Origin: Streptomyces sp. YIM 98790
GTDB lineage: Bacteria > Actinomycetota > Actinomycetes > Streptomycetales > Streptomycetaceae
Assembly (NCBI RefSeq): GCF_011421595.1
Contig: NZ_WTLH01000015.1
Coordinates: 10,127 to 56,500, forward strand
Reading direction: 5' to 3'
Length of the DNA stretch: 46,374 bases
In this document: in pieces, positions 15,736 to 24,198 of the stretch
How positions within the stretch are numbered: position 1 is the stretch's first letter
Layout of the letters: every line of letters starts with the position of its first letter
The notes under the pieces: model-generated
Database searches by the model: none
What the model was told of the DNA's origin: nothing
The model's input: only the letters and a program-made list of their open reading frames with translations
Program-made: the position numbers and the translations under genes

Positions 15736-16371
15736 TCAGGATGCCGGTGGCAGGAGGGCGAGGAGTTCGGTGATGCGGGCGTCGATGTCGTTGCGGACGG
15801 CGCGCACGGCATCGAGCGGGGCGCCGTCGGGGTCCGGCAGGGGCCAGTCCAGGTAGCGGCGGCCGGGGATGACGGGGCAGGCGTCGCCGCAGCCCATGGT
15901 GATGACGATGTCGGCGGCGCGCACGACTTCGTCGGTGAGGGGTTTGGGGTAGGCGTCGGCCAGCGCAACGTCCTGTTCGGCCAGCACGGCCGCCACGCCG
16001 GGGTCGAGGCCGGCGGCGGGCCGGGTACCGGCGGAGGAGACCTGCAGGCGCTCCCCGGCGCGGTGGGCGAGGAGGGCGGCGGCCATCTGCGAGCGTCCGG
16101 CGTTGCGGGTGCAGACGAACAGCACCCGGGGGGTGCCCGTGGCCGGCGTCTCCAGGTGCGCCAGGGCGGTGAGGCGTTCGCGGGTGAAGCGCTCGGCCAG
16201 CACCAGCAGGTAGGTGGGCACGGTGGCGGTGGCCGCGAGCAGGGTGTAGGAGTCGGCGAGCACCTGCTGAACGGTCTCCCGTGAGAAACGGCCTTTGTGG
16301 CGGGCGGCCAGGCGGCCGGCGATCTCGCGGAAGCGTTCCTCGGACGGCGCTGGCGAGGACAGTGCGGTCAT
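15736..16371 (-). CDS. ArsC-like arsenate reductase with N-terminal helical domain
   Basis: 211 residues. A three-helix N-terminal domain (about 1-75; FREIAGRLAARHKGRFSRET and then a second helix pair) precedes an LMW-phosphatase/ArsC domain with VCTRNAGRSQMAAALL (C-x5-R) and MGCGDACPVIPGRRYLDWPL. This two-part layout is typical of actinobacterial arsenate-mycothiol transferase-type ArsC proteins, in which the helical part is thought to aid dimerisation. It is the first gene of the leftward arsC pair. Its ATG at 16371 lies 76 bp from the arsR start, beside the overlapping palindromes. Confidence 0.88.
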   Translation of the reverse strand: MTALSSPAPSEERFREIAGRLAARHKGRFSRETVQQVLADSYTLLAATATVPTYLLVLAERFTRERLTALAHLETPATGTPRVLFVCTRNAGRSQMAAALLAHRAGERLQVSSAGTRPAAGLDPGVAAVLAEQDVALADAYPKPLTDEVVRAADIVITMGCGDACPVIPGRRYLDWPLPDPDGAPLDAVRAVRNDIDARITELLALLPPAS

Positions 16372-16415
16372 GGGGGTTGTCCCTCCGGCGAACAGGGCCA
16401 GGGAACCGGACTGGC

Positions 16416-16455
16416 ATCAGCTCCGGCTGATATGAGAGTATCAGTCCATGCTGAT
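16416..16455. promoter_or_regulatory. Overlapping palindromes: likely ArsR operators
   Basis: Three perfect inverted repeats overlap: ATCAGC-N4-GCTGAT (16416-16431), CTGATA-N6-TATCAG (16427-16444) and ATCAG-N6-CTGAT (16440-16455). All share the ATCAG/CTGAT half-site. They lie in the 76-bp gap between the divergent arsC and arsR genes, and the last covers the arsR start codon. This is the expected position for autoregulation by ArsR of both operons. Confidence 0.75.
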
Positions 16456-16762
16456 GTCAGTCGATACTGAGCTCATGCGGGTGCTGTCCGATCCGCTGCG
16501 GCTGAAGATCGTCACCCTGCTGGCCCACGAGACACTGTGCACCACCCACCTGGTCGTGGAGACCGGAGCGAAGCAGACCAATCTCTCCAACCACCTGCGG
16601 GTGCTGCGCGAGGCCGGGGTGGTGGACACAGAGCCGTGCGGCCGGTTCACCTACTACCGCCTCGTCCCCGAGGTCATGGAGACCCTGGCCGGGCAGTTCG
16701 CCGCCCTCGCCGAGGCCGCCCGCGCCACCCGCACCGCCGACACGAAAAGGGCCTGCCCGTGA
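16448..16762 (+). CDS. arsR: ArsR/SmtB-family arsenic-responsive repressor
   Basis: 104 residues with a winged-helix domain: LSDPLRLKIVTLLAHETLCT, then TNLSNHLRVLREAGVV as the recognition helix and CGRFTYYRL as the wing. Cysteines are at 31, 64 and 103. There is no CVC motif as in the E. coli protein, so the arsenite site must be built differently, as in other actinobacterial ArsR proteins. The start is uncertain among ATGs at 16448, 16454 and 16475; the first has GAGAG upstream. Its stop overlaps the acr3 start codon (GTGA). Confidence 0.9.
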   Translation: MLMSVDTELMRVLSDPLRLKIVTLLAHETLCTTHLVVETGAKQTNLSNHLRVLREAGVVDTEPCGRFTYYRLVPEVMETLAGQFAALAEAARATRTADTKRACP

Positions 16763-17874
16763 GCACCGCCGGCACCCGGCCCGCACCGGAGAGTGTCTCC
16801 GGTGCCCCGGCCGACGGGATCGTCGCCCGCCTGTCCACCCTGGACCGCTTCCTGGCGGTCTGGATTCTGGCCGCCATGGCCGCCGGGCTGGGCCTGGGCC
16901 GGGCCGTCCCCGGACTGGACGAGGCACTGGCCGCGGTGGAGATCGGCGGCATCTCGCTGCCCATCGCGCTCGGTCTGCTGGTCATGATGTACCCGGTGCT
17001 GGCCAAGGTGCGCTACGACAGGCTGGACACGGTCACCGGCGACCGGCAACTGATGGCCGCCTCCCTGCTGATCAACTGGATCATCGGCCCGGCCGTGATG
17101 TTCGCCCTGGCCTGGATCTTCCTGCCCGATCTGCCGGAGTACCGCACCGGGCTGATCATCGTCGGCCTGGCCCGCTGCATCGCCATGGTCATCATCTGGA
17201 ACGACCTGGCCTGCGGCGACCGGGAGGCCGCCGCCGTGCTGGTGGCGCTGAACTCCGTCTTCCAGGTGCTCGCCTTCGGCCTGCTCGCCTGGTTCTACCT
17301 CGACCTGCTGCCCGGCTGGCTGGGCCTGGGCCAGGGCGAGGAACTGGCCATCTCCTCGTGGTCCATCGCCCTCAACGTGCTGATCTTCCTCGGCATCCCC
17401 CTCGCCGCCGGCTACCTCACCCGCCGTATCGGCGAACGCCGCCTGGGCCGGGAACGCTACGAGACGGCCTTCCTGCCGCGGCTGGGTCCCTGGGCGCTGT
17501 ACGGGCTGCTGTTCACCATCGTCATCCTCTTCGCCCTCCAGGGAAAGACGATCACCTCCGAGCCCGCCGATGTCGCCCGCATCGCGCTGCCGCTGCTGGC
17601 GTACTTCGCCGTGATGTGGTTCGGCACCTTCGCCGCCGGCCGGATGATGGGCTACACCTACGAGCGCACCACCACTCTTGCCTTCACCGCCGCGGGCAAC
17701 AACTTCGAACTCGCCATCGCGGTGGCCATCGCCACCTTCGGCGTCACCTCCGGGCAGGCCCTCTCCGGCGTGGTCGGTCCCCTGATCGAGGTCCCCGTTC
17801 TGGTGGCCCTGGTCTATGTCTCCCTCGCCTGGCGCAAGAAGTTCCGGCGACGCCAGGCGGAGCTCCACGGATAG
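16759..17874 (+). CDS. arsB: ACR3-family arsenite efflux permease
   Basis: 371 residues with ten hydrophobic segments. The GTG at 16759 overlaps the arsR stop. The family signatures are clear: LSTLDRFLAVWILAAMAAGL at the N terminus, LARCIAMVIIWNDLACGDRE in the middle with the conserved Cys of the arsenite path, and TLAFTAAGNNFELAIAVAIA near the C terminus. It exports arsenite across the cytoplasmic membrane using the proton-motive force. Together with the two divergent ArsC enzymes and ArsR it makes a complete resistance unit. Confidence 0.93.
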   Translation: MSTAGTRPAPESVSGAPADGIVARLSTLDRFLAVWILAAMAAGLGLGRAVPGLDEALAAVEIGGISLPIALGLLVMMYPVLAKVRYDRLDTVTGDRQLMAASLLINWIIGPAVMFALAWIFLPDLPEYRTGLIIVGLARCIAMVIIWNDLACGDREAAAVLVALNSVFQVLAFGLLAWFYLDLLPGWLGLGQGEELAISSWSIALNVLIFLGIPLAAGYLTRRIGERRLGRERYETAFLPRLGPWALYGLLFTIVILFALQGKTITSEPADVARIALPLLAYFAVMWFGTFAAGRMMGYTYERTTTLAFTAAGNNFELAIAVAIATFGVTSGQALSGVVGPLIEVPVLVALVYVSLAWRKKFRRRQAELHG

Positions 17875-17974
17875 GCCCGCTCCGCACCCCCGCCGCCGCC
17901 GCGGCCCGCCCGGTCACCGGGTGGGCAGGTGAGCGGTGGGGCGGCGGGCGGCCCGGACGGCGTCGCGGCCGGCG

Positions 17975-18330
17975 CCGCGGAGGGCCTCGGCAAGGGATAG
18001 GTGATGTCGTCGCCCTCGTCCGCTGTCGGGCCGCCGGGAACGGGGCGGTAGGGGGCGCCGATGACGCCGTACAGCGGTTGCAGGGCGAGCAGCGTCTCGT
18101 AGGTGCGGACCATGGTCTCGGCGTGGCGGGTGCGGCCGAAGCGCTCGGTGAGGACGGCGGCGCTGGTCAGCGGGTGGTGTCGGGTGTTGTGGCGCCGGCC
18201 CGGGTCGCGGGCCAGGAGGCGGGGGACGGTCCTGGCCAGGCCGCCGGCTGCGCCGAGGCAGACGGCCGGTGCGGCCAGGGCCTGGGCGGCGCCGGGATGA
18301 GGAGGGGGCCAGGGTGGGCCTTCCCGGTGG
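17975..18330 (-). pseudogene. Unassigned C-terminal gene fragment
   Basis: The 460-bp gap between acr3 and the antiporter gene holds an uninterrupted leftward frame with protein-like sequence. It reads GGLARTVPRLLARDPGRRHN, then HPLTSAAVLTERFGRTRHAE, TMVRTYETLLALQPLYGVIG and APYRPVPGG. It has no start codon with a ribosome site and is cut off at the antiporter stop codon region. The phrase LYGVIGAPYRP recurs in another gene-poor stretch near 23290-23325. I do not recognise the family; it is probably the end of a lost gene. Confidence 0.35.
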
Positions 18331-18335
18331 GGGGT

Positions 18336-19565
18336 TCAGTCGACGGGGGCGGGTTCGGTGGCCTCCTCGGCGGTGCGTTCGGGGGCCGGGGCGGGAGCCT
18401 GGACGCGGGTGCGGCGTTCGGTCAGGCGGCGGGCGAGCGGCTCGGTCCAGCGGGCGGTCAGCGGCCCGGCGATCACGAGGATGAGGACGTATGCGGTGGC
18501 CAGCGGGCCAAGGGCGGGCTCCACCCCGGCGGTGACGGCCAGTCCTGCGATGACGATGGAGAACTCGCCGCGGGCCACCAGGGCGCCGCCGGCGCGCCAG
18601 CGGCCCTTGGCCGAGACGCGGGCGCGGCGTGCGGCCCAGTAGCCGGTGGCGATCTTCGTGCCGGCGGTGAGCACGGCCAGGGCGAGGGCGGGCAGCAGGA
18701 CCGGGGGGATGCTGGCGGGGTCGGTGTGCAGGCCGAAGAAGACGAAGAACACGGCGGCGAACAGGTCGCGCAGCGGGGAGAGCAGGGTGTGGGCGCCCTC
18801 GGCCACCTCGCCGGAGAGCGCGATGCCGACCAGGAAGGCACCCACGGCGGCGGAGACCTGCAGCTGCTGGGCGATTCCGGCCACCAGCAGCGTCAGGCCC
18901 AGCACCACCAGCAGCAGCTTCTCCGGATCGTCGCTGGAGACGAAGCGGGAGATGACCCGGCCGTAGCGCAGGGCGGCGAACAGCACCAGCCCGGCCACGC
19001 TCAGCGCGATGGCCAGGGTCAGCCCGCCGGCCACCCATCCGGTGCCGGCCAGCAGGGCGGTCAGGACAGGCAGGTAGACGGCCATGGCCAGATCCTCCAT
19101 CACCAGGATGGACAGGATCACCGGGGTCTCCCGGTTGCCCAGCCGGCCCAGATCGCCGAGCACCTTGGCGATGACGCCGGAGGAGGAGATCCAGGTCACC
19201 CCGGCCAGCACCACGGCGGCCACCGGACCCCACCCCAGCAGCAGCGCCATCGCCGCGCCGGGCAGGGCGTTGAGCGCCATGTCCACCAGCCCGGCCGGGT
19301 ACTGGGTCCGCAGGTTGCTCACCAGGTCGGACGCGGTGTACTCCAGACCCAGCATCAGCAGCAGCAGGACGACGCCGATCTCGGCGCCGATGGCGACGAA
19401 CTCCTCACTCGCGCCCAGCGGCAGCAGCCCGCCCTCACCGAAGGCCAGCCCGGCCAGCAGATACAGGGGTATCGGGGACATGCCGAACCGGCCCGCGAAG
19501 CGGCCCAGCAGCCCCAGGCCCAGGATGATGGCACCGAACTCGATCAGGATGACCGCGGAATGCAC
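18336..19565 (-). CDS. CPA2-family K+/H+ antiporter (KhtU-like)
   Basis: 409 residues. The GTG at 19565 has GGGAG about 7 nt upstream and follows the KhtT-like gene by only 4 bp. There are about 12 hydrophobic segments with the CPA2 signatures LEYTASDLVSN, LAGVTWISSSGVIAKVLGDL, SAAVGAFLVGIALSGEVAEG and VARGEFSIVIAGLA. No RCK domain is attached; that part is supplied by the neighbouring gene, as in the Bacillus KhtTU arrangement. It probably exchanges K+ (or another monovalent cation) for H+ across the membrane. Confidence 0.88.
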   Translation of the reverse strand: MHSAVILIEFGAIILGLGLLGRFAGRFGMSPIPLYLLAGLAFGEGGLLPLGASEEFVAIGAEIGVVLLLLMLGLEYTASDLVSNLRTQYPAGLVDMALNALPGAAMALLLGWGPVAAVVLAGVTWISSSGVIAKVLGDLGRLGNRETPVILSILVMEDLAMAVYLPVLTALLAGTGWVAGGLTLAIALSVAGLVLFAALRYGRVISRFVSSDDPEKLLLVVLGLTLLVAGIAQQLQVSAAVGAFLVGIALSGEVAEGAHTLLSPLRDLFAAVFFVFFGLHTDPASIPPVLLPALALAVLTAGTKIATGYWAARRARVSAKGRWRAGGALVARGEFSIVIAGLAVTAGVEPALGPLATAYVLILVIAGPLTARWTEPLARRLTERRTRVQAPAPAPERTAEEATEPAPVD

Positions 19566-19569
19566 CGGC

Positions 19570-20040
19570 TCACTCCCGCTCAAGGATCGCGGCGGCGGCG
19601 TCCACGCCCTCACGGGCACCGATGACGATCAGGACATCTCCGCCCGCCATGCGGAAATCCGGCGCCGGGGAGGGTATCGCCGCCGAGCGGCGCAGCACCG
19701 CCACGATCGAGGCCCCGGTCTCCGTCCGCATCCGGGTCTCCCCCAGCAGCCGCCCGTTCCAGTACGAGGCGGAGGGCAGTTCCACGCGCTCGGCCACCAG
19801 GCCCAGGCCGGTGGTGGACAGCAGGCCCGGGTTGTGGTGCTCGGGCATCAGCGCGTCGATCAGCGAGGCCGTCTCGCCCTCGCTCAGATGCAGCGCCAGG
19901 GCGCAGGCGTCGGGGTCGTCGGCCCGGTAGGCGTTCAGGGTGCGCGAGCCGTCCCGGTGCGCGATCACCGACAGATGCCGGTGCTCTTTGGTGCTGAAGT
20001 CATAGCGCACCCCGATGCCCGGCAGGGGCGTGGTGCTCAT
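19570..20040 (-). CDS. KhtT-like regulatory subunit with TrkA-C domain
   Basis: 156 residues, soluble. The C-terminal half (about 75-155) is a TrkA-C/RCK-C domain: LVAERVELPSASYWNGRLLG, then IVAVLRRSAAIPSPAPDFRM and GGDVLIVIGAREGVDAAAAI. The N-terminal half (starting TPLPGIGVRYDF and containing HLSVIAHRDG) matches the KhtT family, which gates its partner antiporter in response to pH or nucleotides. It lies directly upstream of the antiporter gene with a 4-bp gap, so the two form an operon. It is divergent from the universal stress protein gene, with 178 bp between. Confidence 0.87.
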   Translation of the reverse strand: MSTTPLPGIGVRYDFSTKEHRHLSVIAHRDGSRTLNAYRADDPDACALALHLSEGETASLIDALMPEHHNPGLLSTTGLGLVAERVELPSASYWNGRLLGETRMRTETGASIVAVLRRSAAIPSPAPDFRMAGGDVLIVIGAREGVDAAAAILERE

Positions 20041-20218
20041 CCGCGGAGCCGACACAGCCCGCCCTCCTCGTTCCGGTTCCCGGCCGATCCCGCCGCCCAT
20101 CCTCCGCCAGTCTCCGCCGCCGGGGCAATGCCCCAGGTCACGCCGTGTCCTGAACCACCAGGCGTGGAGCCGGGCATACCCTGGTCGCAAAGGGCTCGTC
20201 CCAGGAGCGCAGAGGACC

Positions 20219-21133
20219 ATGGCAGTACACCCCCGGACACCCCGGCGGATTCTGGTGGCCACCGACCTCTCCACGGCGGCCTCGTTCGCCGTGCAGCGGG
20301 CTCATGCGCTGGCGTCCCGGCATGCGGCGCAGCTGTACGCGGTCACCGTGATCACGCCCGAGGAAGAGCCGGTGTCCGCGTATCTGGCCTCGGCTCGTCT
20401 CTCCGCCCATCTGGACCAGCACGCGCCCCGGGCCCAGGTGCTGGCACGGGTGATACACGGCGGCAGCGTGGCGGCCGACGTCGCCGCACGGGCCCGGGAG
20501 ACGCACGCTGACCTGGTGGTGACCGGCGCACCCCGGGCGCCCGGCCCGGCCCGCGCCCTGCGCCGCAGCGTGCCCGAACACCTGGCGCGCGTCGCCCGCC
20601 TCCCGGTGCTGGCGGTGCGCACCCCGCCGGCATTCGACTACCGCCGGGTGCTGCTGGCCCTGGACGCCACACCGGCCTCCCTGCAGGCCGCGAGGGCCGG
20701 GACCGCGCTCACCCCGGGCGCCGAACACCTGGCGGTGCATGTCAGCACCATCCCCGGGGAACACCTGCTGCGCATGCGTCTGCTGGCCGGGCTGCGCCCG
20801 CGCAGCACCGGCCAGGAGAAGCACCTGGCCGAGAAGGAGCTGGCCGAGAAGGAGCTGTCCGGGCTGCGGCGGACGCGAGTGGAGCAGGTCCGCCCGGTCA
20901 TCGAGCGGCAGGCCCAGCATCTGCAGCCGCCTCCGGCGCGGACCCTGGTCGCCACGGGCAGCCCGTGGGAGGAGCTGCCCGCGCTGGCCGGCCGGTACGG
21001 GGCGGATCTGGCCGCACTGGGCACCGGGGGCCGCTCCCGCACCGGTTACGCGCTGCTGGGCAGCGTCGCCCGGCAGATGCTGCGCCACGCCCCCTGCGAC
21101 GTACTGCTCTTCCCCGCCGGCCCCGGCCCCTGA
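20219..21133 (+). CDS. Tandem universal stress protein
   Basis: 304 residues made of two UspA domains (about 9-140 and 144-300). The second domain keeps the ATP-binding signature G-2x-G-9x-G-S in GTGGRSRTGYALLGS, followed by APCDVLLFP. The first lacks it (TGAPRAPGPARALRRS). A Lys/Glu-rich insertion with the duplicated block AEKEL lies in the second domain (about residues 200-220). The ATG at 20219 follows AGAGGA closely. The gene is 40 bp upstream of the KefC-type antiporter on the same strand, so it probably acts as a nucleotide-sensing partner in ion homeostasis. Confidence 0.85.
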   Translation: MAVHPRTPRRILVATDLSTAASFAVQRAHALASRHAAQLYAVTVITPEEEPVSAYLASARLSAHLDQHAPRAQVLARVIHGGSVAADVAARARETHADLVVTGAPRAPGPARALRRSVPEHLARVARLPVLAVRTPPAFDYRRVLLALDATPASLQAARAGTALTPGAEHLAVHVSTIPGEHLLRMRLLAGLRPRSTGQEKHLAEKELAEKELSGLRRTRVEQVRPVIERQAQHLQPPPARTLVATGSPWEELPALAGRYGADLAALGTGGRSRTGYALLGSVARQMLRHAPCDVLLFPAGPGP

Positions 21134-21173
21134 CCACGCCCCGACTCCGCCCCGACCGTGAACGGCCGCCGTC

Positions 21174-22844
21174 ATGGAACTGCACGACTTCCCGCTCCTT
21201 GCCGCCGTCCTTGCGCTGACCGCTCTGGCCGGGCTGGTGGCCACCCGGCTGCGGCAGCCGCTGATCGTCGCCTTCATCGCCGTGGGCATCCTGGCCGGGC
21301 CGGCCGGGGCCGACTGGGTGGAGCCGGCCGGCACCATCGAGGTCCTCGCCCAGCTCGGCATCGCCATCCTGCTGTTCCTGGTCGGCCTGCGGCTGGACCT
21401 GCATCTGATCCGCACCACCGGGCCCATCGCCGTGGCCACCGGCCTGGGCCAGGTGGTGTTCACCTCGGTGATCGGCTACCTGATCGCCCTCGGCCTGGGC
21501 ATGGACACCGTCACCGCACTGTATGTCGCGGTAGCGCTGACCTTCTCCTCCACGATCATCATCGTCAAACTGCTGTCCGACAAGCGGGAGCTGGAGCAGT
21601 TGCACGGCCGTATCGCGGTGGGCTTCCTCATCGTGCAGGACATCGTCGTGGTGCTGGTGATGATCGCCCTGACCGCCTTCGGCCAGGAGACCGGGGACAG
21701 CGTCGCCCAGGACATCGCCCTGGTGTTCGCCAAAGGGCTGGGGCTGCTGGCCGGCATCGCCGTGCTGATGCGCTGGGTGCTGCCCTGGCTGCTGCACCAC
21801 ATCGCCCGCTCCCAGGAACTGCTGGTGCTGTTCGGCGTGGCCTACGCCGTGGCGGTGGCCGCGCTCAGCGACTGGCTCGGCTTCAGCACCGAGGTCGGCG
21901 CCTTCCTGGCCGGGGTCTCCCTGGCCACCACCCCTTACCGGGACGCGCTGGGCGCCCGGCTGGTCAGCCTGCGCGATTTCCTGCTGCTGTTCTTCTTCCT
22001 GGAGCTCGGCGCCCGCCTGGAGTTCACCGACGCCGCCGGCCGGCTCGCCGAGGCCGCGGTCTTCTCGCTGTTCGTCCTGGTCGGCAACCCGCTGATCGTG
22101 GTAGTGATCATGACGGCGATGCGCTACCCGGTACGGGTGGGCTTCCTCGCCGGACTCACCGTCGCCCAGATCTCGGAGTTCTCCCTCATCCTGGCCGCCC
22201 TCGGCCTCTCCCTGGGCCATATCGACGCCGCCACCGTCAGCCTCATCACCGTTGTCGGGCTGATCACCATCGGCGGCTCCACCTACCTCATCCTCTACTC
22301 CCACCCCCTCTACCGCCGCCTGGAACCCTGGCTCACCCGGTTCGAGCGCACCGACAGCCGCCGGCGCGAGATCACCGGCCACGAACGCGAAGCCGACGTC
22401 ATCCTCTACGGCCTGGGCCGCTTCGGCGGACAACTCGCCGACCACCTCACCGCCTCCGGCCACCGCGTCCTGGCCGTGGACTTCGACCCGCACCGCGTCG
22501 CCCGCACCGACCGCCCCGGCATCACCGCCATCTTCGGCAGCGCCGAGGACCTCCACTTCCTCGAAACCCTCCCCCTGGCCCGGGCCCGCTGCGTCATCAG
22601 CACCATCCCCCTGCCGGAGACCAACCTCGCCCTGCTGCACGCACTGCGCCACCACGGCTACCGGGAGCGCATCGTCCTCACCGCCCACAACCCCCACGAC
22701 GCCCACCGCCTGGCCGCCGCCGGAACCGACCTCGTCCTCCAACCCTTCACCGACGCCGCCACCCACGCCGCCCACGCGCTGGACCGCCTCCTCCACCCGG
22801 ACACCGGCGACAACCCGGACGACGATCCCGGGACAGCCCGGTGA
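21174..22844 (+). CDS. KefC-type CPA2 cation/proton antiporter with RCK domain
   Basis: 556 residues. The first 390 residues form a CPA2 transport domain (LRQPLIVAFIAVGILAGPAG, ALTFSSTIIIVKLLSDKREL, STEVGAFLAGVSLATTPYRD, LTVAQISEFSLILAALGLSL). The rest is a TrkA-N/RCK domain with the Rossmann glycine motif ILYGLGRFGGQLADHL (about 403-418) and the acidic end of the second strand, AVDFDPHRVARTD. It is an NAD(H)-regulated K+ or Na+/H+ exchanger in the cytoplasmic membrane. It differs from the neighbouring leftward antiporter by having the RCK domain fused, so this short region encodes two separate antiporter designs. Confidence 0.9.
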   Translation: MELHDFPLLAAVLALTALAGLVATRLRQPLIVAFIAVGILAGPAGADWVEPAGTIEVLAQLGIAILLFLVGLRLDLHLIRTTGPIAVATGLGQVVFTSVIGYLIALGLGMDTVTALYVAVALTFSSTIIIVKLLSDKRELEQLHGRIAVGFLIVQDIVVVLVMIALTAFGQETGDSVAQDIALVFAKGLGLLAGIAVLMRWVLPWLLHHIARSQELLVLFGVAYAVAVAALSDWLGFSTEVGAFLAGVSLATTPYRDALGARLVSLRDFLLLFFFLELGARLEFTDAAGRLAEAAVFSLFVLVGNPLIVVVIMTAMRYPVRVGFLAGLTVAQISEFSLILAALGLSLGHIDAATVSLITVVGLITIGGSTYLILYSHPLYRRLEPWLTRFERTDSRRREITGHEREADVILYGLGRFGGQLADHLTASGHRVLAVDFDPHRVARTDRPGITAIFGSAEDLHFLETLPLARARCVISTIPLPETNLALLHALRHHGYRERIVLTAHNPHDAHRLAAAGTDLVLQPFTDAATHAAHALDRLLHPDTGDNPDDDPGTAR

Positions 22845-22901
22845 CCCGCGACGAAGAACTCAGACCCACGGCTCCGACGTCCACGCCGAGGACGAGTGAG
22901 A

Positions 22902-23033
22902 TCAGCGGCTGCGGGGCACGAACATGATCACGGCCATACCGGCGAGGCAGAGCGGCGGGCCGATGACGTCGTCACGGTCGGGGCGCGTCGTCGTCAGGGT
23001 GCAGGACTGCGGCATCCGTTCCGGATCGGTCAT
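22902..23033 (-). CDS. Possible 43-residue small membrane protein
   Basis: A short frame (start MTDPERMPQSCTL) has a good GGGAG ribosome site 8 nt before its ATG at 23033. It ends in a hydrophobic stretch, PPLCLAGMAVIMFVP, followed by Arg residues, consistent with a single-pass peptide. I do not recognise it, and its size makes coding status uncertain. It follows the end of the antiporter gene on the opposite strand. Confidence 0.35.
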   Translation of the reverse strand: MTDPERMPQSCTLTTTRPDRDDVIGPPLCLAGMAVIMFVPRSR

Positions 23034-23461
23034 CGCGCTCACTCCCGTCATCACGGCCCCGCCTCTGGGCACTTATGACGGTGAACCTGTACCCGGGTAC
23101 TGGATGCAAGCCCCGATCAGGCGCGGCCGGACCCGGCACTGGCAGGATGCAGGCGCGGGTGAAACGGGTCGTGATGGTGGCGTGGTGCAGATGGTCGGCG
23201 AGCGACCGGTCGCCCTCGACGCCCATGACGACGTGGAGGCGGACGAAGCCCTTCTCGTCTCTCCGGTTCAGGTCACCTCGCAGGAGCCGGCCGGTACGGG
23301 GCGCCGATCACCCCGTACAGACGCGGCGGGCGGGCGCGGACGGCGATCAACCCCTGTCGCCAGGTGGGGGCAGGGCTCGGGCGGGCGGCGAGGTCGTCCT
23401 CGGCGGGCACGGGGCGGCTCCTGCCCGGCCCCGGGTGTGCCGCCATGTGTGCTGCGGCGGC
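23034..23461. other. Gene-poor stretch at the left border of the island
   Basis: No convincing gene. The leftward reading near 23290-23325 contains RLYGVIGAPYRPAPA, a repeat of the phrase seen at about 18030-18070. The rest is GC-rich sequence with conflicting long frames on several strands. Confidence 0.4.
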
Positions 23462-23496
23462 GCCGGCCCTTCCGCCCGGTGGGCGGAAGGGCCGGC
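23462..23496 (-). terminator. Duplicate of the tRNA-Arg terminator hairpin
   Basis: A perfect 16-bp stem (around GGCCCTTCCGCCC and its complement) with a 3-nt loop precedes the first tRNA fragment. About 65 bp here closely match the sequence beside the intact tRNA (34192-34260), including a near-identical hairpin. This is either the original tRNA downstream flank or an element-borne copy. Confidence 0.65.
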
Positions 23497-23514
23497 GAGC
23501 TGGGGATTTCGGTG

Positions 23515-23556
23515 TGCCCCCGGCAGGATTCGAACCTGCGACACCCGCTTTGGGAG
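23515..23556 (-). repeat. att-like copy 1 of the tRNA-Arg 3' end
   Basis: 42 bp identical to the 3' part of the tRNA-Arg(CCT) gene (34261-34302) except for one base in the anticodon loop region (TTTGGGAG for TTTAGGAG). It has no 5' half and so cannot make a tRNA. It marks the outer end of the integrated region. Confidence 0.85.
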
Positions 23557-23751
23557 TTTCCTCCGGCAAGGCCGCTGACCAGCATTGATGATGGCCGCGG
23601 AGTGCCTGACCTGCGAAACCACTCCTCGGCGGTTCCCCCGCGTTCCCGGTGTTTCCCGTTCCGGTGTGTGCTGCATGTGTGCCGGCGGGCGTCGTCCGGC
23701 GGAGGCGTGGTTCGCTCGGGGGAGTGGCCAAGATGAGATGCGGGCGTTTCG
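23557..23751. other. Element arm next to att copy 1
   Basis: Non-coding. Positions about 23603-23690 resemble 25956-26040 (near 80% by eye, sharing TGCCTGACCTGCG and GTTTCCC). The two arms lie at equivalent positions beyond att copies 1 and 2, so the two elements share ancestry. Confidence 0.55.
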
Positions 23752-24198
23752 TCAGACCTTCTCGACTCGCACGGAGTGGCCGGCGAGGAGCTGCCCCATG
23801 TCGTCGGTGTCGGAGGTGAAGACGGTCGCTTGGGCCCCTTGCGCGGATTCCCGCCCGGCCACGGCCGCCAGGACGGCGTCGATGGCGTACTTGTGCCCGT
23901 GCAGGCCGGCTGCCTTGAGCATGTCGCGCGCCAGGCTGATCACCTGGTCGTCCGTGTGCACGATGCGAATCCGGGACAGCGTCCAGCTCCACAGCGCCTG
24001 CCTCGACCCTTCGCGCGGGTTCCATGCCTCCAGGGTCGTGAGTGCCGAGGTGACGATCGGGATGTCGAGCCGTGGAGCCGTCTTGATCAACGCGACCATG
24101 TCCCGGTCCCCCTGTACCGCCTTGGAGAGAGCCTCGGCGTCGAACACGAAGACGCGCTGCCTGGGCCGGTGCACCTTCGCTCGGGCAGTGCGGCTCAC
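23752..24198 (-). CDS. PIN-domain ribonuclease toxin
   Basis: 148 residues. Acidic residues of a PIN nuclease site are in place: D20 (VFVFDAEAL), E57 (TTLEAW), D107 (KYAIDAVLAAVA), and D130/D132 (FTSDTDDM). These would bind Mg2+/Mn2+ and cleave RNA. The GTG start at 24198 overlaps the stop codon of the RHH antitoxin gene (GTGA), the usual antitoxin-first order of type II modules. It is the only gene pair in the 1.1-kb element segment, where it may act as a stability module. Confidence 0.88.
   Translation of the reverse strand: MSRTARAKVHRPRQRVFVFDAEALSKAVQGDRDMVALIKTAPRLDIPIVTSALTTLEAWNPREGSRQALWSWTLSRIRIVHTDDQVISLARDMLKAAGLHGHKYAIDAVLAAVAGRESAQGAQATVFTSDTDDMGQLLAGHSVRVEKV

Noticed and set aside
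22924..23736. 270-codon rightward frame across the island's left border
   Set aside because: It runs through the tRNA fragment and hairpin, has no recognisable domain and no ribosome site.
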